The position numbers and the translations under genes are program-made. The notes beneath the pieces are model-generated. The model was not told where the DNA came from and ran no database searches. It saw only the letters and a list, made by a program, of their open reading frames with translations. 64,000 nt of DNA from Lysobacterales bacterium 63-13. GTDB lineage: Bacteria > Pseudomonadota > Gammaproteobacteria > Xanthomonadales > Rhodanobacteraceae. Positions 9,251-16,943 of this stretch are shown here, piece after piece (within the stretch, counting starts at the first letter, position 1; each line of letters opens with the position of its first letter). The DNA lies in assembly GCA_001899855.1 (NCBI GenBank), contig MKWR01000024.1, positions 1 through 64,000 of the forward strand, given 5' to 3'.

Positions 9251-9802
9251 TCAGTGCGTGACCAGACGCCAGGCTTGTTCGAGACAGGCAAGGATGAAGC
9301 CGGTCAGGAAGAACAGATAGCTGTAGCGCAGGTAGCGGTACTTGTGATGCGAGAGGTAGGTGCCAAGCGAATAGATGTCGGCGGCCCAGGTCTTGTACGG
9401 CGTGCCGTCCGGCATCAGCACCTTGTTGATCTCGGCCAGGTAGCGCTCGCGTGGAAGCTCAGCGAAATGGCCGAAGAACAGGATGTTGAAATGCGCCGGC
9501 AGCGCGTCATCCTTGAGGCGGATCGGCCGGTATTTCGGCAACACGGCGAGGATGGCCAGGAGCAGCGCGACCAGGGTGAAACTTGCCAGGATCAGTACCG
9601 AAACGCGCAGCTCCGGATCGGTCAGGCGACCCAGCGAGAGGGTCAGCACGATCGAGGACACGGTGATGATGATGTTGGCCTTGGTATCGGCCATCGCCGA
9701 CAACTGCACATGATGCTGCTGGGCCGTGCGCAGGACATTGTCGGCGGTGTTGCGTTCCGGAATCTGGGCGTAGGTCAGCGGCGGTCGCGGTTCGTCACTC
9801 AT
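9251..9802 (-). CDS. Pycsar-type transmembrane effector domain protein (PycTM, formerly DUF5706), orphan
   Basis: This 183-residue protein matches the PycTM pattern. An N-terminal helix leads into ADTKANIIITVSSIVLTLSL (first membrane helix), a second membrane helix (~68-90), then the conserved NILFFGHF segment, an amphipathic helix with DIYSLGTYL, a basic HHKYRYLRYSY motif and a C-terminal membrane helix. In Pycsar anti-phage systems, a nucleotide cyclase makes cCMP or cUMP that activates such an effector to damage the membrane (family knowledge). No cyclase gene is visible in this window, so a defence role here is only inferred; many members are free-standing. The next gene downstream on this strand is the giant membrane protein, 84 bases away. 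Confidence 0.75.
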   Translation of the reverse strand: MSDEPRPPLTYAQIPERNTADNVLRTAQQHHVQLSAMADTKANIIITVSSIVLTLSLGRLTDPELRVSVLILASFTLVALLLAILAVLPKYRPIRLKDDALPAHFNILFFGHFAELPRERYLAEINKVLMPDGTPYKTWAADIYSLGTYLSHHKYRYLRYSYLFFLTGFILACLEQAWRLVTH

Positions 9803-9836
9803 CGGGGGGAGTTCCGTGGCGGAGGCGGCAGTATCT

Positions 9837-9983
9837 TAACAGGCTGTTCAAATTCGCTCAGGCGAGTGCGAGACAAGGCGAAACGGGCCGAAAAAACGCA
9901 GTTCACATGCGGCAAATGAGCATTTTGAGGCTCGTTTTGCCGCCGGATCGTGCCGACCGAGTAGACTTTCAACAGCCTGTTGA
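9837..9983. repeat. MITE-like 147-bp element with 17-bp terminal inverted repeats
   Basis: The left end reads TTAACAGGCTGTTCAAA. The reverse complement of the right end reads TCAACAGGCTGTTGAAA, matching at 15 of 17 positions. The 147-bp body has no coding potential and contains GACAAGGCGAAA, GGGCCGAAAAAACG and GGCAAATGAGCATTTTGAGG, a sequence type that recurs between genes in many gammaproteobacteria (from memory, not checked). A lone similar end lies at 23001-23017. It fills most of the gap 9803-10104 together with an otherwise featureless spacer. Confidence 0.7.
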
Positions 9984-10104
9984 CCCGGACAATTGGACGT
10001 GCGGGGGTGTGGGCCGCGACGGGGAACCCAGGTTGTCCTCTGCATCCAAGCATTCGCCGTCACCTGCGGGACGAATCAACTGCAGGAAGGGCATTTTGGA
10101 ATCA

Positions 10105-10145
10105 CAAAAAAAGCGGCCTGCATTCCTCCCTGGAATGCAGGCCGT
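10105..10145 (-). terminator. Rho-independent terminator of ahpD
   Basis: On the minus strand a 12-13 bp GC-rich stem (CGGCCTGCATTC paired with GAATGCAGGCCG, 10114-10144) is followed by CTTTTTTTG. It begins 14 bases beyond the ahpD stop codon and is a textbook intrinsic terminator. Confidence 0.92.
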
Positions 10146-10158
10146 TCCCCCGCTGGAT

Positions 10159-10746
10159 TCAGGCTGCGACGTCCACTTGTTCGCTGTCGACCGCATCCGC
10201 AGCACCCTTGGCTGCGGCGTCGGCTTGTTCGCTGGCCACCGCGACGGCGTGGATGACGGCGGCAATGCGTGCCGCGCTCTGGATCGTCAACACCGGGACC
10301 TCGTGCTTGCGCAGGGTCTTCTCGTGGGATTCAAGGCACATGCCGCAGCCGTTGATGGCCGACACGGCCAGCGAGGCCAGTTCGAAATCGACCTTCTCGC
10401 AGCCGGGATTGGCCATCACGTTCATGCGCAGGTTTGCACGCAGCTTGCCGTATTCGGCGTCGCCGACGAGGTGGTTGAAGCGGTAATAGATGTTGTTCAT
10501 GCCCATGATCGCGGCGGCGGCGCGTGCCGCATTGGCCTCGGCCTCGCTCAGGGTTCCGGCAAAGTGCTGGTTCACGGCCGCGGTCAGCGGGGCGTGGCGC
10601 GAGGCGATCGCGCTGGCCAGGGCGATGATTCCAATCTGCCGGGCATTGAGGCCAGGCGCGCCGGTTTCGCTCAGCACCGAATCGAGGTTGAGGCGCAGGT
10701 CCTTGGCGTAGTCGGGCAAGCGCGTCTTCAGTTCATTGAGATTCAT
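10159..10746 (-). CDS. ahpD: Alkyl hydroperoxide reductase AhpD (carboxymuconolactone decarboxylase-like)
   Basis: AhpD is a peroxidase and thiol reductant acting with AhpC in hydroperoxide removal. The conserved active-site set is visible: Glu122, the CGMC pair (Cys134/Cys137) and His141. The start at 10746 follows AGGAGA at good spacing. The first ~172 residues make the normal all-helical protein. Residues ~173-195 form an extra Ala-rich acidic tail with alternating SEQ/D motifs that is not needed for catalysis. It lies downstream of ahpC on the same strand, separated by a 272-bp gap that contains a terminator, and ends at its own terminator. OxyR control through the ahpC promoter is likely for readthrough transcripts (inference). 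Confidence 0.93.
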   Translation of the reverse strand: MNLNELKTRLPDYAKDLRLNLDSVLSETGAPGLNARQIGIIALASAIASRHAPLTAAVNQHFAGTLSEAEANAARAAAAIMGMNNIYYRFNHLVGDAEYGKLRANLRMNVMANPGCEKVDFELASLAVSAINGCGMCLESHEKTLRKHEVPVLTIQSAARIAAVIHAVAVASEQADAAAKGAADAVDSEQVDVAA

Positions 10747-10811
10747 GCGTTTCTCCTGTGTGCATCGGCAGCCGCGATCGGCCGGCCGAGGTCGGATCAA
10801 GTCCTGGGTGT

Positions 10812-10852
10812 GAAAAAAGGGGGCGACGGGTTCGGGGAGGAACCCGCCGCCC
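10812..10852 (-). terminator. Rho-independent terminator between ahpC and ahpD
   Basis: On the minus strand the stem GGCGGCGGGTTC / GAACCCGTCGCC (10822-10851) with a short loop is followed by CCCCTTTTTTC. It lies ~167 bases past the ahpC stop and ~66 bases before the ahpD start, so it probably sets a lower level of ahpD than ahpC. A separate short palindrome GTGAC-AATTC-GTCAC lies at 10982-10996. Confidence 0.85.
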
Positions 10853-11018
10853 GGGACGACGTCGAGGGGAGGGGAGGTACGACGCCGTCCTGACTGTCGG
10901 GTGACGGGTCGGCTTGGCCGCACCGCATCACCCTGGAGAACGTCCACCTGATGTAGGGATGGCTTTCCCGATCTCAAGTGCCGTGACAATTCGTCACGAA
11001 GGCGTTCCCGGCGATGGA

Positions 11019-11561
11019 TCAGGCAGCCTTGAGCACGTCGTCGCCCTTGTTCCAGTTGCACGGGCAGAGTTCATCGGTCTGCAGGGCATCGAGAACGCGC
11101 AGGACTTCCTGCGGGTTGCGCCCGACGCTGCCGGCGGTGACGTAGGCAAACTGGATCACGCCTTCCGGATCCACCAGGAACGTCGCGCGCTTGGCCACGC
11201 CTTCTTCCTCATCGAGGATGCCAAGTGCCGTGGTCAGGCGCTTGGCCGTATCCGCCAGCATCGGGAACGGCAGGTCGTGGAGGTCCTTGTGATCCTTGCG
11301 CCAGGCCAGGTGCACGAACTCGCTGTCGGTGCTGGCCGCCAGCACCTGGGTGTCACGGTCGGCAAACTGGCTGTTCAGGTCGCCAAAGCCCTTGATCTCG
11401 GTCGGGCAGACAAAGGTGAAATCCTTCGGATAGAAGAACACCAGCAGCCACTTGCCGGCATAGGTCTTGTTGGTGATGTTGGCAAACGCCTTTTCCACGC
11501 TTTCGGTGGAAACGGTGGCCTTGAGATTGAATTCCGGGAACTTGTCGCCGACGGTCAGCAT
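11019..11561 (-). CDS. ahpC: Peroxiredoxin, alkyl hydroperoxide reductase subunit C
   Basis: A 2-Cys peroxiredoxin that reduces H2O2 and organic peroxides. The peroxidatic Cys52 sits in the FVCPTEI motif. The resolving cysteine is in the C-terminal CPC motif (166-168), followed by a typical tail. The 180-residue length is normal. The start at 11561 follows AAGGAGA. The tail reads CPCNW, as in AhpC proteins paired with AhpD rather than AhpF. It is transcribed divergently from oxyR across a 140-bp region with nested inverted repeats, and no ahpF lies nearby, consistent with AhpD as reductant. Confidence 0.96.
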   Translation of the reverse strand: MLTVGDKFPEFNLKATVSTESVEKAFANITNKTYAGKWLLVFFYPKDFTFVCPTEIKGFGDLNSQFADRDTQVLAASTDSEFVHLAWRKDHKDLHDLPFPMLADTAKRLTTALGILDEEEGVAKRATFLVDPEGVIQFAYVTAGSVGRNPQEVLRVLDALQTDELCPCNWNKGDDVLKAA

Positions 11562-11639
11562 GGGAATCTCCTTGCGGGGTTGGGGAATCGAGGGACTGGC
11601 CAGGGCCAATCCATGACGGACATTCTGGCAGGAGGCTTT

Positions 11640-11696
11640 CAATCAATCCAATTGATTGTTACCATTCTTTCGATAGCCTGTGCCAATCAAAGAATG
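11640..11696. promoter_or_regulatory. Divergent oxyR-ahpC control region with nested inverted repeats
   Basis: There are two perfect 8-bp inverted repeats. CAATCAAT-CCA-ATTGATTG lies at 11640-11658. CATTCTTT (11663-11670) pairs with AAAGAATG (11689-11696) across 18 bases, and an ATAG half-site lies between them. Position and layout suit binding by the OxyR tetramer to a long AT-rich site controlling both genes, but the sequence is not a clean match to the E. coli OxyR consensus. Confidence 0.5.
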
Positions 11697-11701
11697 TCTC
11701 G

Positions 11702-12619
11702 ATGAATCTTCGTGATCTCAAATATCTGGTCGCTCTCGCCGAGCACAAGCACTTTGGCCGCGCGGCCGAGGCGGCGTTTGTCAGCCAGCCGACCTTGTCG
11801 ACGCAGATCATGAAGCTGGAGGACGAACTGGGCGTTGCCCTGGTCGAGCGCACGCCACGCAAGGTGCTGCTGACCGAGGTTGGCCGCGAGATCGTGCAGC
11901 GCGCGCGCGACGTGCTCAACGAGGTCGAGCAGATCCGCCTGATCGCGCGGCGCACGCTGGATCCGGAATCGGGCACGCTGCGACTGGGCATCTTCCCGAC
12001 CCTGGGGCCTTACTTGCTGCCGCACGTCATCCCGCGGATCCGCGAGCGCTTTCCGCGCCTGGAACTGCTGCTGGTCGAGGAAAAGACCGAAGTCATCCTG
12101 CGCCAGCTGCGCGAGGGCCGCATCGACGCCGGCATCCTTGCCCTGCCCGTGCACGACCAGCAACTGCATGTCGAAAAGCTGTTCAATGAGCCCTTCGTGC
12201 TGGCGGTTCCGGAGGGCAATCCACTGGCCCGGCACCGCTCCATCAAGCTCGATGACCTGGCCGACCAGAATCTGCTCCTGCTCGAAGACGGCCACTGCCT
12301 GCGTGACCAGGCGCTCGAGGTGTGCCAATTGGCCGGTGCCGGCGAGAAAAGCGGGTTTCGCGCGACAAGTCTTGAGACACTAAGGCAGATGGTCGCCGCC
12401 AACGTCGGCATAACCCTGCTGCCGGTGCTGGCGGTGAAGCCGCCGGTGGCCCGCGTCGAGCAGGTGCGCCTGGTCGAATTTCTCGGGCGTCCGCCGGCCC
12501 GGCACATCGCCATGCTCTGGCGCAAGAGCTCGGCGATGCACGGTTTCCTTGGCGACTTTGCCGAATTGTTCCGACAATTGCCGGATGGCCTGCTCGATCC
12601 GGGAATCGACCCGGCCTGA
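11702..12619 (+). CDS. oxyR: LysR-family peroxide sensor OxyR
   Basis: Activates peroxide-defence genes when H2O2 oxidises a cysteine pair. It has an N-terminal winged helix-turn-helix (about 1-60, with FGRAAEAAFVSQPTLSTQI) and a LysR substrate-binding domain (90-300). The sensor cysteines fall at residues 199 (GHCLRDQ) and 208 (EVC), the same numbering as E. coli OxyR. The 305-residue length is standard. It is divergent from ahpC, the classic arrangement. The ATG is only 5 bases beyond the distal inverted repeat, suggesting autoregulation. Confidence 0.95.
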   Translation: MNLRDLKYLVALAEHKHFGRAAEAAFVSQPTLSTQIMKLEDELGVALVERTPRKVLLTEVGREIVQRARDVLNEVEQIRLIARRTLDPESGTLRLGIFPTLGPYLLPHVIPRIRERFPRLELLLVEEKTEVILRQLREGRIDAGILALPVHDQQLHVEKLFNEPFVLAVPEGNPLARHRSIKLDDLADQNLLLLEDGHCLRDQALEVCQLAGAGEKSGFRATSLETLRQMVAANVGITLLPVLAVKPPVARVEQVRLVEFLGRPPARHIAMLWRKSSAMHGFLGDFAELFRQLPDGLLDPGIDPA

Positions 12620-12721
12620 CCGCCTGTTCGCGCCAGCGCATGATGATTGAGCTTGCCCCCTCGATCAGCTAGCGTTGGCGCTCCATTTTTCACCAATCGC
12701 TTGACCATTCCAGGAACCAAC

Positions 12722-13138
12722 GTGAACGACAACGCCCCCGCCATCGTGATTTCGAGTCTCGACCTCCAGCGCATCGAGGAACTCCTTGAGCAGCCGCCGC
12801 ATCGAGACTCACCGGGCAGCGCATCCCTGCGCGCCGAGCTGGCGCGTGCAAATGTGCTGGATCCGGCGGAAATGCCGGGCGATGTGATCACCATGAATTC
12901 GGTGGCGACCTTTGTCGACGAGACCAGTGGCGAGTCGCGTGAAATCAGCCTGGTCTATCCGCGCGATGCCGATACGGCGGCGAACAAGATCTCGGTGCTG
13001 GCACCGGTCGGCAGCGCCATGCTCGGACTGCGCGTCGGCCAGTCGATCGACTGGAAGGTTCCGGGTGGGCGCAGCCTGCGCCTGCGCGTCACCGGCATCT
13101 CTTTCCAGCCCGAGGCCAGCGGCCAGTTCCACCGCTGA
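12722..13138 (+). CDS. rnk: Regulator of nucleoside diphosphate kinase (GreA/GreB-fold protein Rnk)
   Basis: A 138-residue protein with a short N-terminal helical region and a C-terminal GreA/GreB FKBP-like domain (about 50-135), including DVITMNSVATFVDE, VYPRDAD and APVGSAMLGLRVGQ. Rnk proteins bind RNA polymerase near the secondary channel and affect nucleotide pools. The start is taken as GTG at 12722, after AGGAA, which gives the usual family length; the reading frame is open further upstream to 12647. It stands alone between oxyR and the rubrerythrin gene. Confidence 0.85.
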   Translation: MNDNAPAIVISSLDLQRIEELLEQPPHRDSPGSASLRAELARANVLDPAEMPGDVITMNSVATFVDETSGESREISLVYPRDADTAANKISVLAPVGSAMLGLRVGQSIDWKVPGGRSLRLRVTGISFQPEASGQFHR

Positions 13139-13283
13139 ATCCGCCGAAAACCCATCGAGCGCGTCAATCGATCTGATCGAAGCAATCAATTTCCAGCAGG
13201 GTGGTCGCGGTGCTAGGGTTCCTGAATCGAGCCGCGACCACGGCCGATCCCATCTCCAGCCGCATGCCAAGAGGTGAACCACC

Positions 13284-13706
13284 ATGAGCAATCTGAAAGG
13301 CTCGCGTACCGAAGAAAACCTGAAAGCCGCGTTTGCCGGCGAATCCCAGGCCAATCGCCGTTATCTGTATTTCGCGCAGAAGGCCGATGTCGAAGGCCAC
13401 AACGATGTCGCGGCGGTGTTCCGCTCGACCGCCGAGGGCGAGACCGGCCATGCCCATGGCCATCTCGAATACCTCGAGAAGGTCGGCGATCCGGCGACCG
13501 GCCTGCCCTTCGGCGACACGGTCAGCAATCTGAAATCGGCAATTGCCGGTGAAACCCACGAGTACACGGACATGTATCCGGGCATGGCCAAGGCCGCGCG
13601 CGAGGAGGGTTTCGAGGAAATCGCCGACTGGTTCGAGACCCTGGCCAAGGCCGAGCGCTCGCACGCCAACCGCTTTACCCGGGCACTGGGTGAAGTCAAC
13701 AGCTGA
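13284..13706 (+). CDS. Rubrerythrin (diiron domain only, sulerythrin-like)
   Basis: A 140-residue four-helix-bundle ferritin-like diiron protein. Two EXXH-type ligand sets are visible (ESQANRRY with EGETGHAHGH; GETHEYTD with KAERSHANR). The usual C-terminal rubredoxin domain is missing, so electrons must come from a partner. The next gene, a multi-cluster Fe-S protein, is the obvious candidate (inference from the conserved neighbourhood). It likely reduces peroxide. Upstream, GGTCGCGG (13203-13210) and CCGCGACC (13232-13239) can form an 8-bp stem in the leader. Confidence 0.9.
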   Translation: MSNLKGSRTEENLKAAFAGESQANRRYLYFAQKADVEGHNDVAAVFRSTAEGETGHAHGHLEYLEKVGDPATGLPFGDTVSNLKSAIAGETHEYTDMYPGMAKAAREEGFEEIADWFETLAKAERSHANRFTRALGEVNS

Positions 13707-13717
13707 TCGACCTGCCT

Positions 13718-13747
13718 GATCGCAACCCGCGGCAACGGGTTGCGATC
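13718..13747 (+). terminator. Strong hairpin after the rubrerythrin gene, without a T tract
   Basis: A perfect 12-bp stem, GATCGCAACCCG / CGGGTTGCGATC, with a 6-base loop, starts 11 bases after the stop codon. There is no T run, so it may be a transcript-end stabiliser or processing site rather than an intrinsic terminator, setting rubrerythrin apart from the next gene. Confidence 0.5.
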
Positions 13748-13819
13748 GGCGCCATAGAGAACGCGCGTCTGGCCAACCGGCGCGCTCCCCGCAGCTTCGA
13801 TGCGACTGCAAGGAATCCC

Positions 13820-15166
13820 ATGGCCAACGAATCCGCAGGTCCGCGCGAAGGCAGCCTCGATGCACCGACGCGTCATCCGCTGGACTGGAAGAACCCCGAG
13901 TTCTACGACCAGGCCGCACTCGACAAGGAACTCGAACGCGTCTTCGACATCTGCCATGGCTGTCGTCGCTGCGTCAGCCTTTGCCACGCCTTCCCGACCC
14001 TCTTCGACCTCGTCGATGAATCGCCGACCATGGAAGTCGATGGCGTGGCCAAGGCGGATTACGCCAAGGTGGTCGATCATTGCTACCTGTGCGATCTGTG
14101 CTACCAGACAAAGTGCCCGTATGTTCCGCCGCATGAGTGGAACGTGGATTTTCCGCATCTGATGTTGCGCGCCAAGGCGGTAAGGCATCGCAATGGCGAA
14201 ACCGGCATGGCGACAAAGCTGCTGTCCAGCACGACCACGGTTGGCAAGCTCGCCTCGATTCCGCTGGTGGTCAACGTGGTCAATGCGGCGAACCGGGCCA
14301 AGCCGACGCGCGTCCTGCTTGAAAAGGCCCTCGACGTCGATCGCGAGGCACGCGTACCCGAATACCACGCCGACAACGCACGCCGGCGCCTGCGTGATTT
14401 CGATGGCCGTGCCAACACGATCAGCGCCGCCGGACGCACGCGCGGCAAGGTCGCGCTGTTCGCGACGTGCTACTGCAATTACTCCTATCCACAGGCGGTC
14501 GAGGATCTTGCCGCGATCCTGCGCCACAACGGCATCGCCGTGAAACTCGTCGAGCGCGAAGTCTGCTGCGGCATGCCCAAGCTCGAGCATGGCGACCTGC
14601 AAACCGTCGCCCGCTACAAGGAGAAGAACATCCCGGTGCTCGCCGCAGCCGTGCGCGACGGTTGGGACATCACCGCGGCAATCCCCTCCTGCGTGCTGAT
14701 GTTCCGCCAGGAACTGCCGCTGATGTTTCCCGATGACGAGGACGTGCAACTGGTCAAGCGCCATCTGTTCGATCCGTTCGAATACCTCTGGCAACGCCAT
14801 CAGGCGGGCCTGCTCGATCTCGAATTTGCCAATCCGCTCGGCAAGATCGCCTATCACGCGCCCTGCCACCAGCGGGTGCAGAACATCGGTCCGAAAACCC
14901 GCGACGTGCTCAAGCTCGTCGCCGGCACCGAGATCGAAATTGTCGAACGCTGCTCGGGCCATGACGGCACCTATGGCGTGAAGAAAGCCAGCTATGCCAT
15001 CTCGCGCAAGATCGCCAAGCCGGTCGAAACCCGGGTCAAGCAAGCGGAGGCCGCGCACTTCGCCAGTGATTGCCCGATGGCCGCCGCGCATATTGCGCAC
15101 GGCATCGGCGACAACCCGCACGCGGAAAGTCCAATCTCGCTGTTGCGCCACGCCTACGGAATCTGA
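13820..15166 (+). CDS. Heterodisulfide reductase-related Fe-S oxidoreductase (GlpC/HdrD-like)
   Basis: A 448-residue cytoplasmic electron-transfer protein. It has two ferredoxin-type [4Fe-4S] motifs near the N-terminus (Cys45/48/51/55 in CHGCRRCVSLC and Cys88/91/94/99 in CYLCDLCYQTKC). Two CCG-type domains follow (around CYCNY...EVCCGMPK and around APCHQRVQ...ERCSGHDG). No membrane helices are seen. In many proteobacteria this gene sits between rubrerythrin and DUF3501 genes, exactly as here, so it probably feeds electrons to the rubredoxin-less rubrerythrin (inference). The first CCG motif is degenerate (CYCNYSYP), as is common in this subgroup. Two bases separate it from the DUF3501 gene. 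Confidence 0.88.
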   Translation: MANESAGPREGSLDAPTRHPLDWKNPEFYDQAALDKELERVFDICHGCRRCVSLCHAFPTLFDLVDESPTMEVDGVAKADYAKVVDHCYLCDLCYQTKCPYVPPHEWNVDFPHLMLRAKAVRHRNGETGMATKLLSSTTTVGKLASIPLVVNVVNAANRAKPTRVLLEKALDVDREARVPEYHADNARRRLRDFDGRANTISAAGRTRGKVALFATCYCNYSYPQAVEDLAAILRHNGIAVKLVEREVCCGMPKLEHGDLQTVARYKEKNIPVLAAAVRDGWDITAAIPSCVLMFRQELPLMFPDDEDVQLVKRHLFDPFEYLWQRHQAGLLDLEFANPLGKIAYHAPCHQRVQNIGPKTRDVLKLVAGTEIEIVERCSGHDGTYGVKKASYAISRKIAKPVETRVKQAEAAHFASDCPMAAAHIAHGIGDNPHAESPISLLRHAYGI

Positions 15167-15168
15167 CC

Positions 15169-15750
15169 ATGCAGAAGCTGACCCGGGCCGACTTGTACCG
15201 CCTCGAAGACTATGCCACCGCGCGCCCCGCGTTCCGCGCGCAGGTCCTCGCCCACAAGCGCAACCGCAAGGTCGCGCTGGGTGCGCACATCAGCCTGCTG
15301 TTCGAGGATCGGCTGACCGTGCAGTACCAGATCCAGGAGATGCTGCGCATCGAGCGCATCTTCGAAGCCGCGCCGATCAACGAGGAACTCGATGCCTACA
15401 ACCCGCTGATCCCGGACGGCAGCAACCTCAAGGCGACCATGCTCATCGAGTTTGACGATGTCGAGCGGCGCAAGCTCGAGCTGGAAAAGATGTTGCGCGT
15501 CGAGGACCAGCTCACGGCAACTGTCGCCGGCTATCCGCCGGTCAAGGCGATTGCCGACGAGGACATGGATCGCAGCAACGAAACCAAGACTTCAGCCGTG
15601 CATTTCCTGCGCTTCGAGTTCAGCCGCGAGATGATCGCCGCGCTGCGTGCCGGAGCCGCCTTGCACTTTGCCAGCACGCATCCGCATTGCCTCGAACAAA
15701 CCGAAGTCACCGGCGAAACCCGTACCGCCCTGCTCGCCGATTTCGACTGA
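15169..15750 (+). CDS. DUF3501 family protein
   Basis: A 193-residue soluble protein. The DUF3501 signature is clear: an N-terminal LTRADLYRLEDYA, then a basic segment (HKRNRKVALGAHISLLFED), a QYQIQEMLRIERI helix and a C-terminal strand region ending near HPHCLEQTEV. The function is unknown. Its constant pairing with rubrerythrin and the HdrD-like protein suggests a role in the same oxidative-stress electron chain. The start two bases after the preceding stop implies co-translation. Confidence 0.88.
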   Translation: MQKLTRADLYRLEDYATARPAFRAQVLAHKRNRKVALGAHISLLFEDRLTVQYQIQEMLRIERIFEAAPINEELDAYNPLIPDGSNLKATMLIEFDDVERRKLELEKMLRVEDQLTATVAGYPPVKAIADEDMDRSNETKTSAVHFLRFEFSREMIAALRAGAALHFASTHPHCLEQTEVTGETRTALLADFD

Positions 15751-15755
15751 CCACA

Positions 15756-16943
15756 TCACGCGGCCGACGATGCGCGCCGCGGGATCGCCGCGGCAACGCG
15801 ATCAAGCGCGGCCTGGATGTCGCCAAGCAGATCCGCCTGATCCTCGATGCCAACCGAAATACGCAACAGGCCATCGGCGATACCGGCGCGACGCCGTGCC
15901 TCGGCGGACATCGCGGCATGGGTCATGCCGGCCGGGTGGCAGATCAGGCTCTCCACGCCGCCGAGTGATTCGGCCAGGGTGAAATATTCGAGGTCCTCGA
16001 CGAAAATCCGCGCCGCCGCTTCGCCACCTTCCAGCTCGAAACTGAGCATGGCGCCAAACCCGGATTGCTGGCGCCTGGCCAGGGCATGGCCCGGATGGCT
16101 CGGCAAGCCCGGGTAGTGCACCACGCGCGTGGCGACATGGCGATCGAGCAGATCGGCCAGGGCGCGTGCATTCGCCTCGTGCACGGTCAGGCGCGCCTTC
16201 AAGGTGCGCAGGCCGCGCAGGGTCAGGTAGCTGTCGAAGGGCGCACCGGCAACGCCCAGGCAGTTGCACCACCAGGCCAGCTTCTCGCCCAGCGCCGCAT
16301 CGCGCCACAACACGGCACCGCCGACGACATCGGAATGGCCATTGATGTACTTGGTTGTCGAGTGCACGACGATGTCGGCATGGAAATCAAACGGTCGCTG
16401 CAGGATCGGCGAGAGAAAGGTGTTGTCGACCACTGCCAGCGCACCGACCGCATGCGCCGATTCGACAATGTGGCGGATATCGACAATGCGCAACAATGGA
16501 TTCGACGGCGTCTCGATCCACACCAGCCTTGGCTTTTCGGCGAGCGCGGCAGCCAGTGCCAGTGGATCGTGGAAATCGACGAAGGCAACGCGATAAAGGC
16601 CACGGTTGGCCTGCGCGTCGAACAGGCGCCAGGTTCCGCCGTAGCAATCGTGCGGCGCAACCAGCAGGTCGCCGGGTTCGAGCAAGGCGGCGACGAGGGT
16701 GATCGCGGCCATGCCGGTTGCCGTGACCACGGCACCGGCAGCGCCTTCGAGATCGGCCAAGGCGCCGGCCAGCGTGTCGCGGGTCGGATTGCCCGAACGC
16801 GAGTAATCGTAGCGACGCTTCTCGCCGAAGCCGGCAAAGCTGAAATTGGTCGACAAGACCAGTGGCGGCATCACCGCGCCAAAGCTCGGATCACGATCGA
16901 CGCCGGCGCGCACGGCACGGGTGGCGGGACTGGAGCTGCTCAT
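15756..16943 (-). CDS. metB: Cystathionine gamma-synthase / O-succinylhomoserine (thiol)-lyase
   Basis: A PLP enzyme of the Cys/Met metabolism family, 395 residues. It joins activated homoserine to cysteine (or sulfide) in methionine synthesis. The PLP lysine is Lys198 in STTKYINGHSDV. The phosphate-binding and substrate regions (YDYSRSGNPTRD, ETPSNPLLR, VDNTFLSP) are intact. Whether it makes cystathionine or homocysteine directly cannot be decided from sequence (MetB versus MetZ). It overlaps metX by four bases (ATGA) and lies downstream of it, under the same SAM riboswitch. Confidence 0.9.
   Translation of the reverse strand: MSSSSPATRAVRAGVDRDPSFGAVMPPLVLSTNFSFAGFGEKRRYDYSRSGNPTRDTLAGALADLEGAAGAVVTATGMAAITLVAALLEPGDLLVAPHDCYGGTWRLFDAQANRGLYRVAFVDFHDPLALAAALAEKPRLVWIETPSNPLLRIVDIRHIVESAHAVGALAVVDNTFLSPILQRPFDFHADIVVHSTTKYINGHSDVVGGAVLWRDAALGEKLAWWCNCLGVAGAPFDSYLTLRGLRTLKARLTVHEANARALADLLDRHVATRVVHYPGLPSHPGHALARRQQSGFGAMLSFELEGGEAAARIFVEDLEYFTLAESLGGVESLICHPAGMTHAAMSAEARRRAGIADGLLRISVGIEDQADLLGDIQAALDRVAAAIPRRASSAA

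Noticed and set aside
4940-9919. Two long plus-strand frames (4940-7210 and 7292-9919)
   Set aside because: Shadows of the giant membrane protein gene; compositions are Gln/His/Arg-rich without structure, and there are no ribosome-binding sites.
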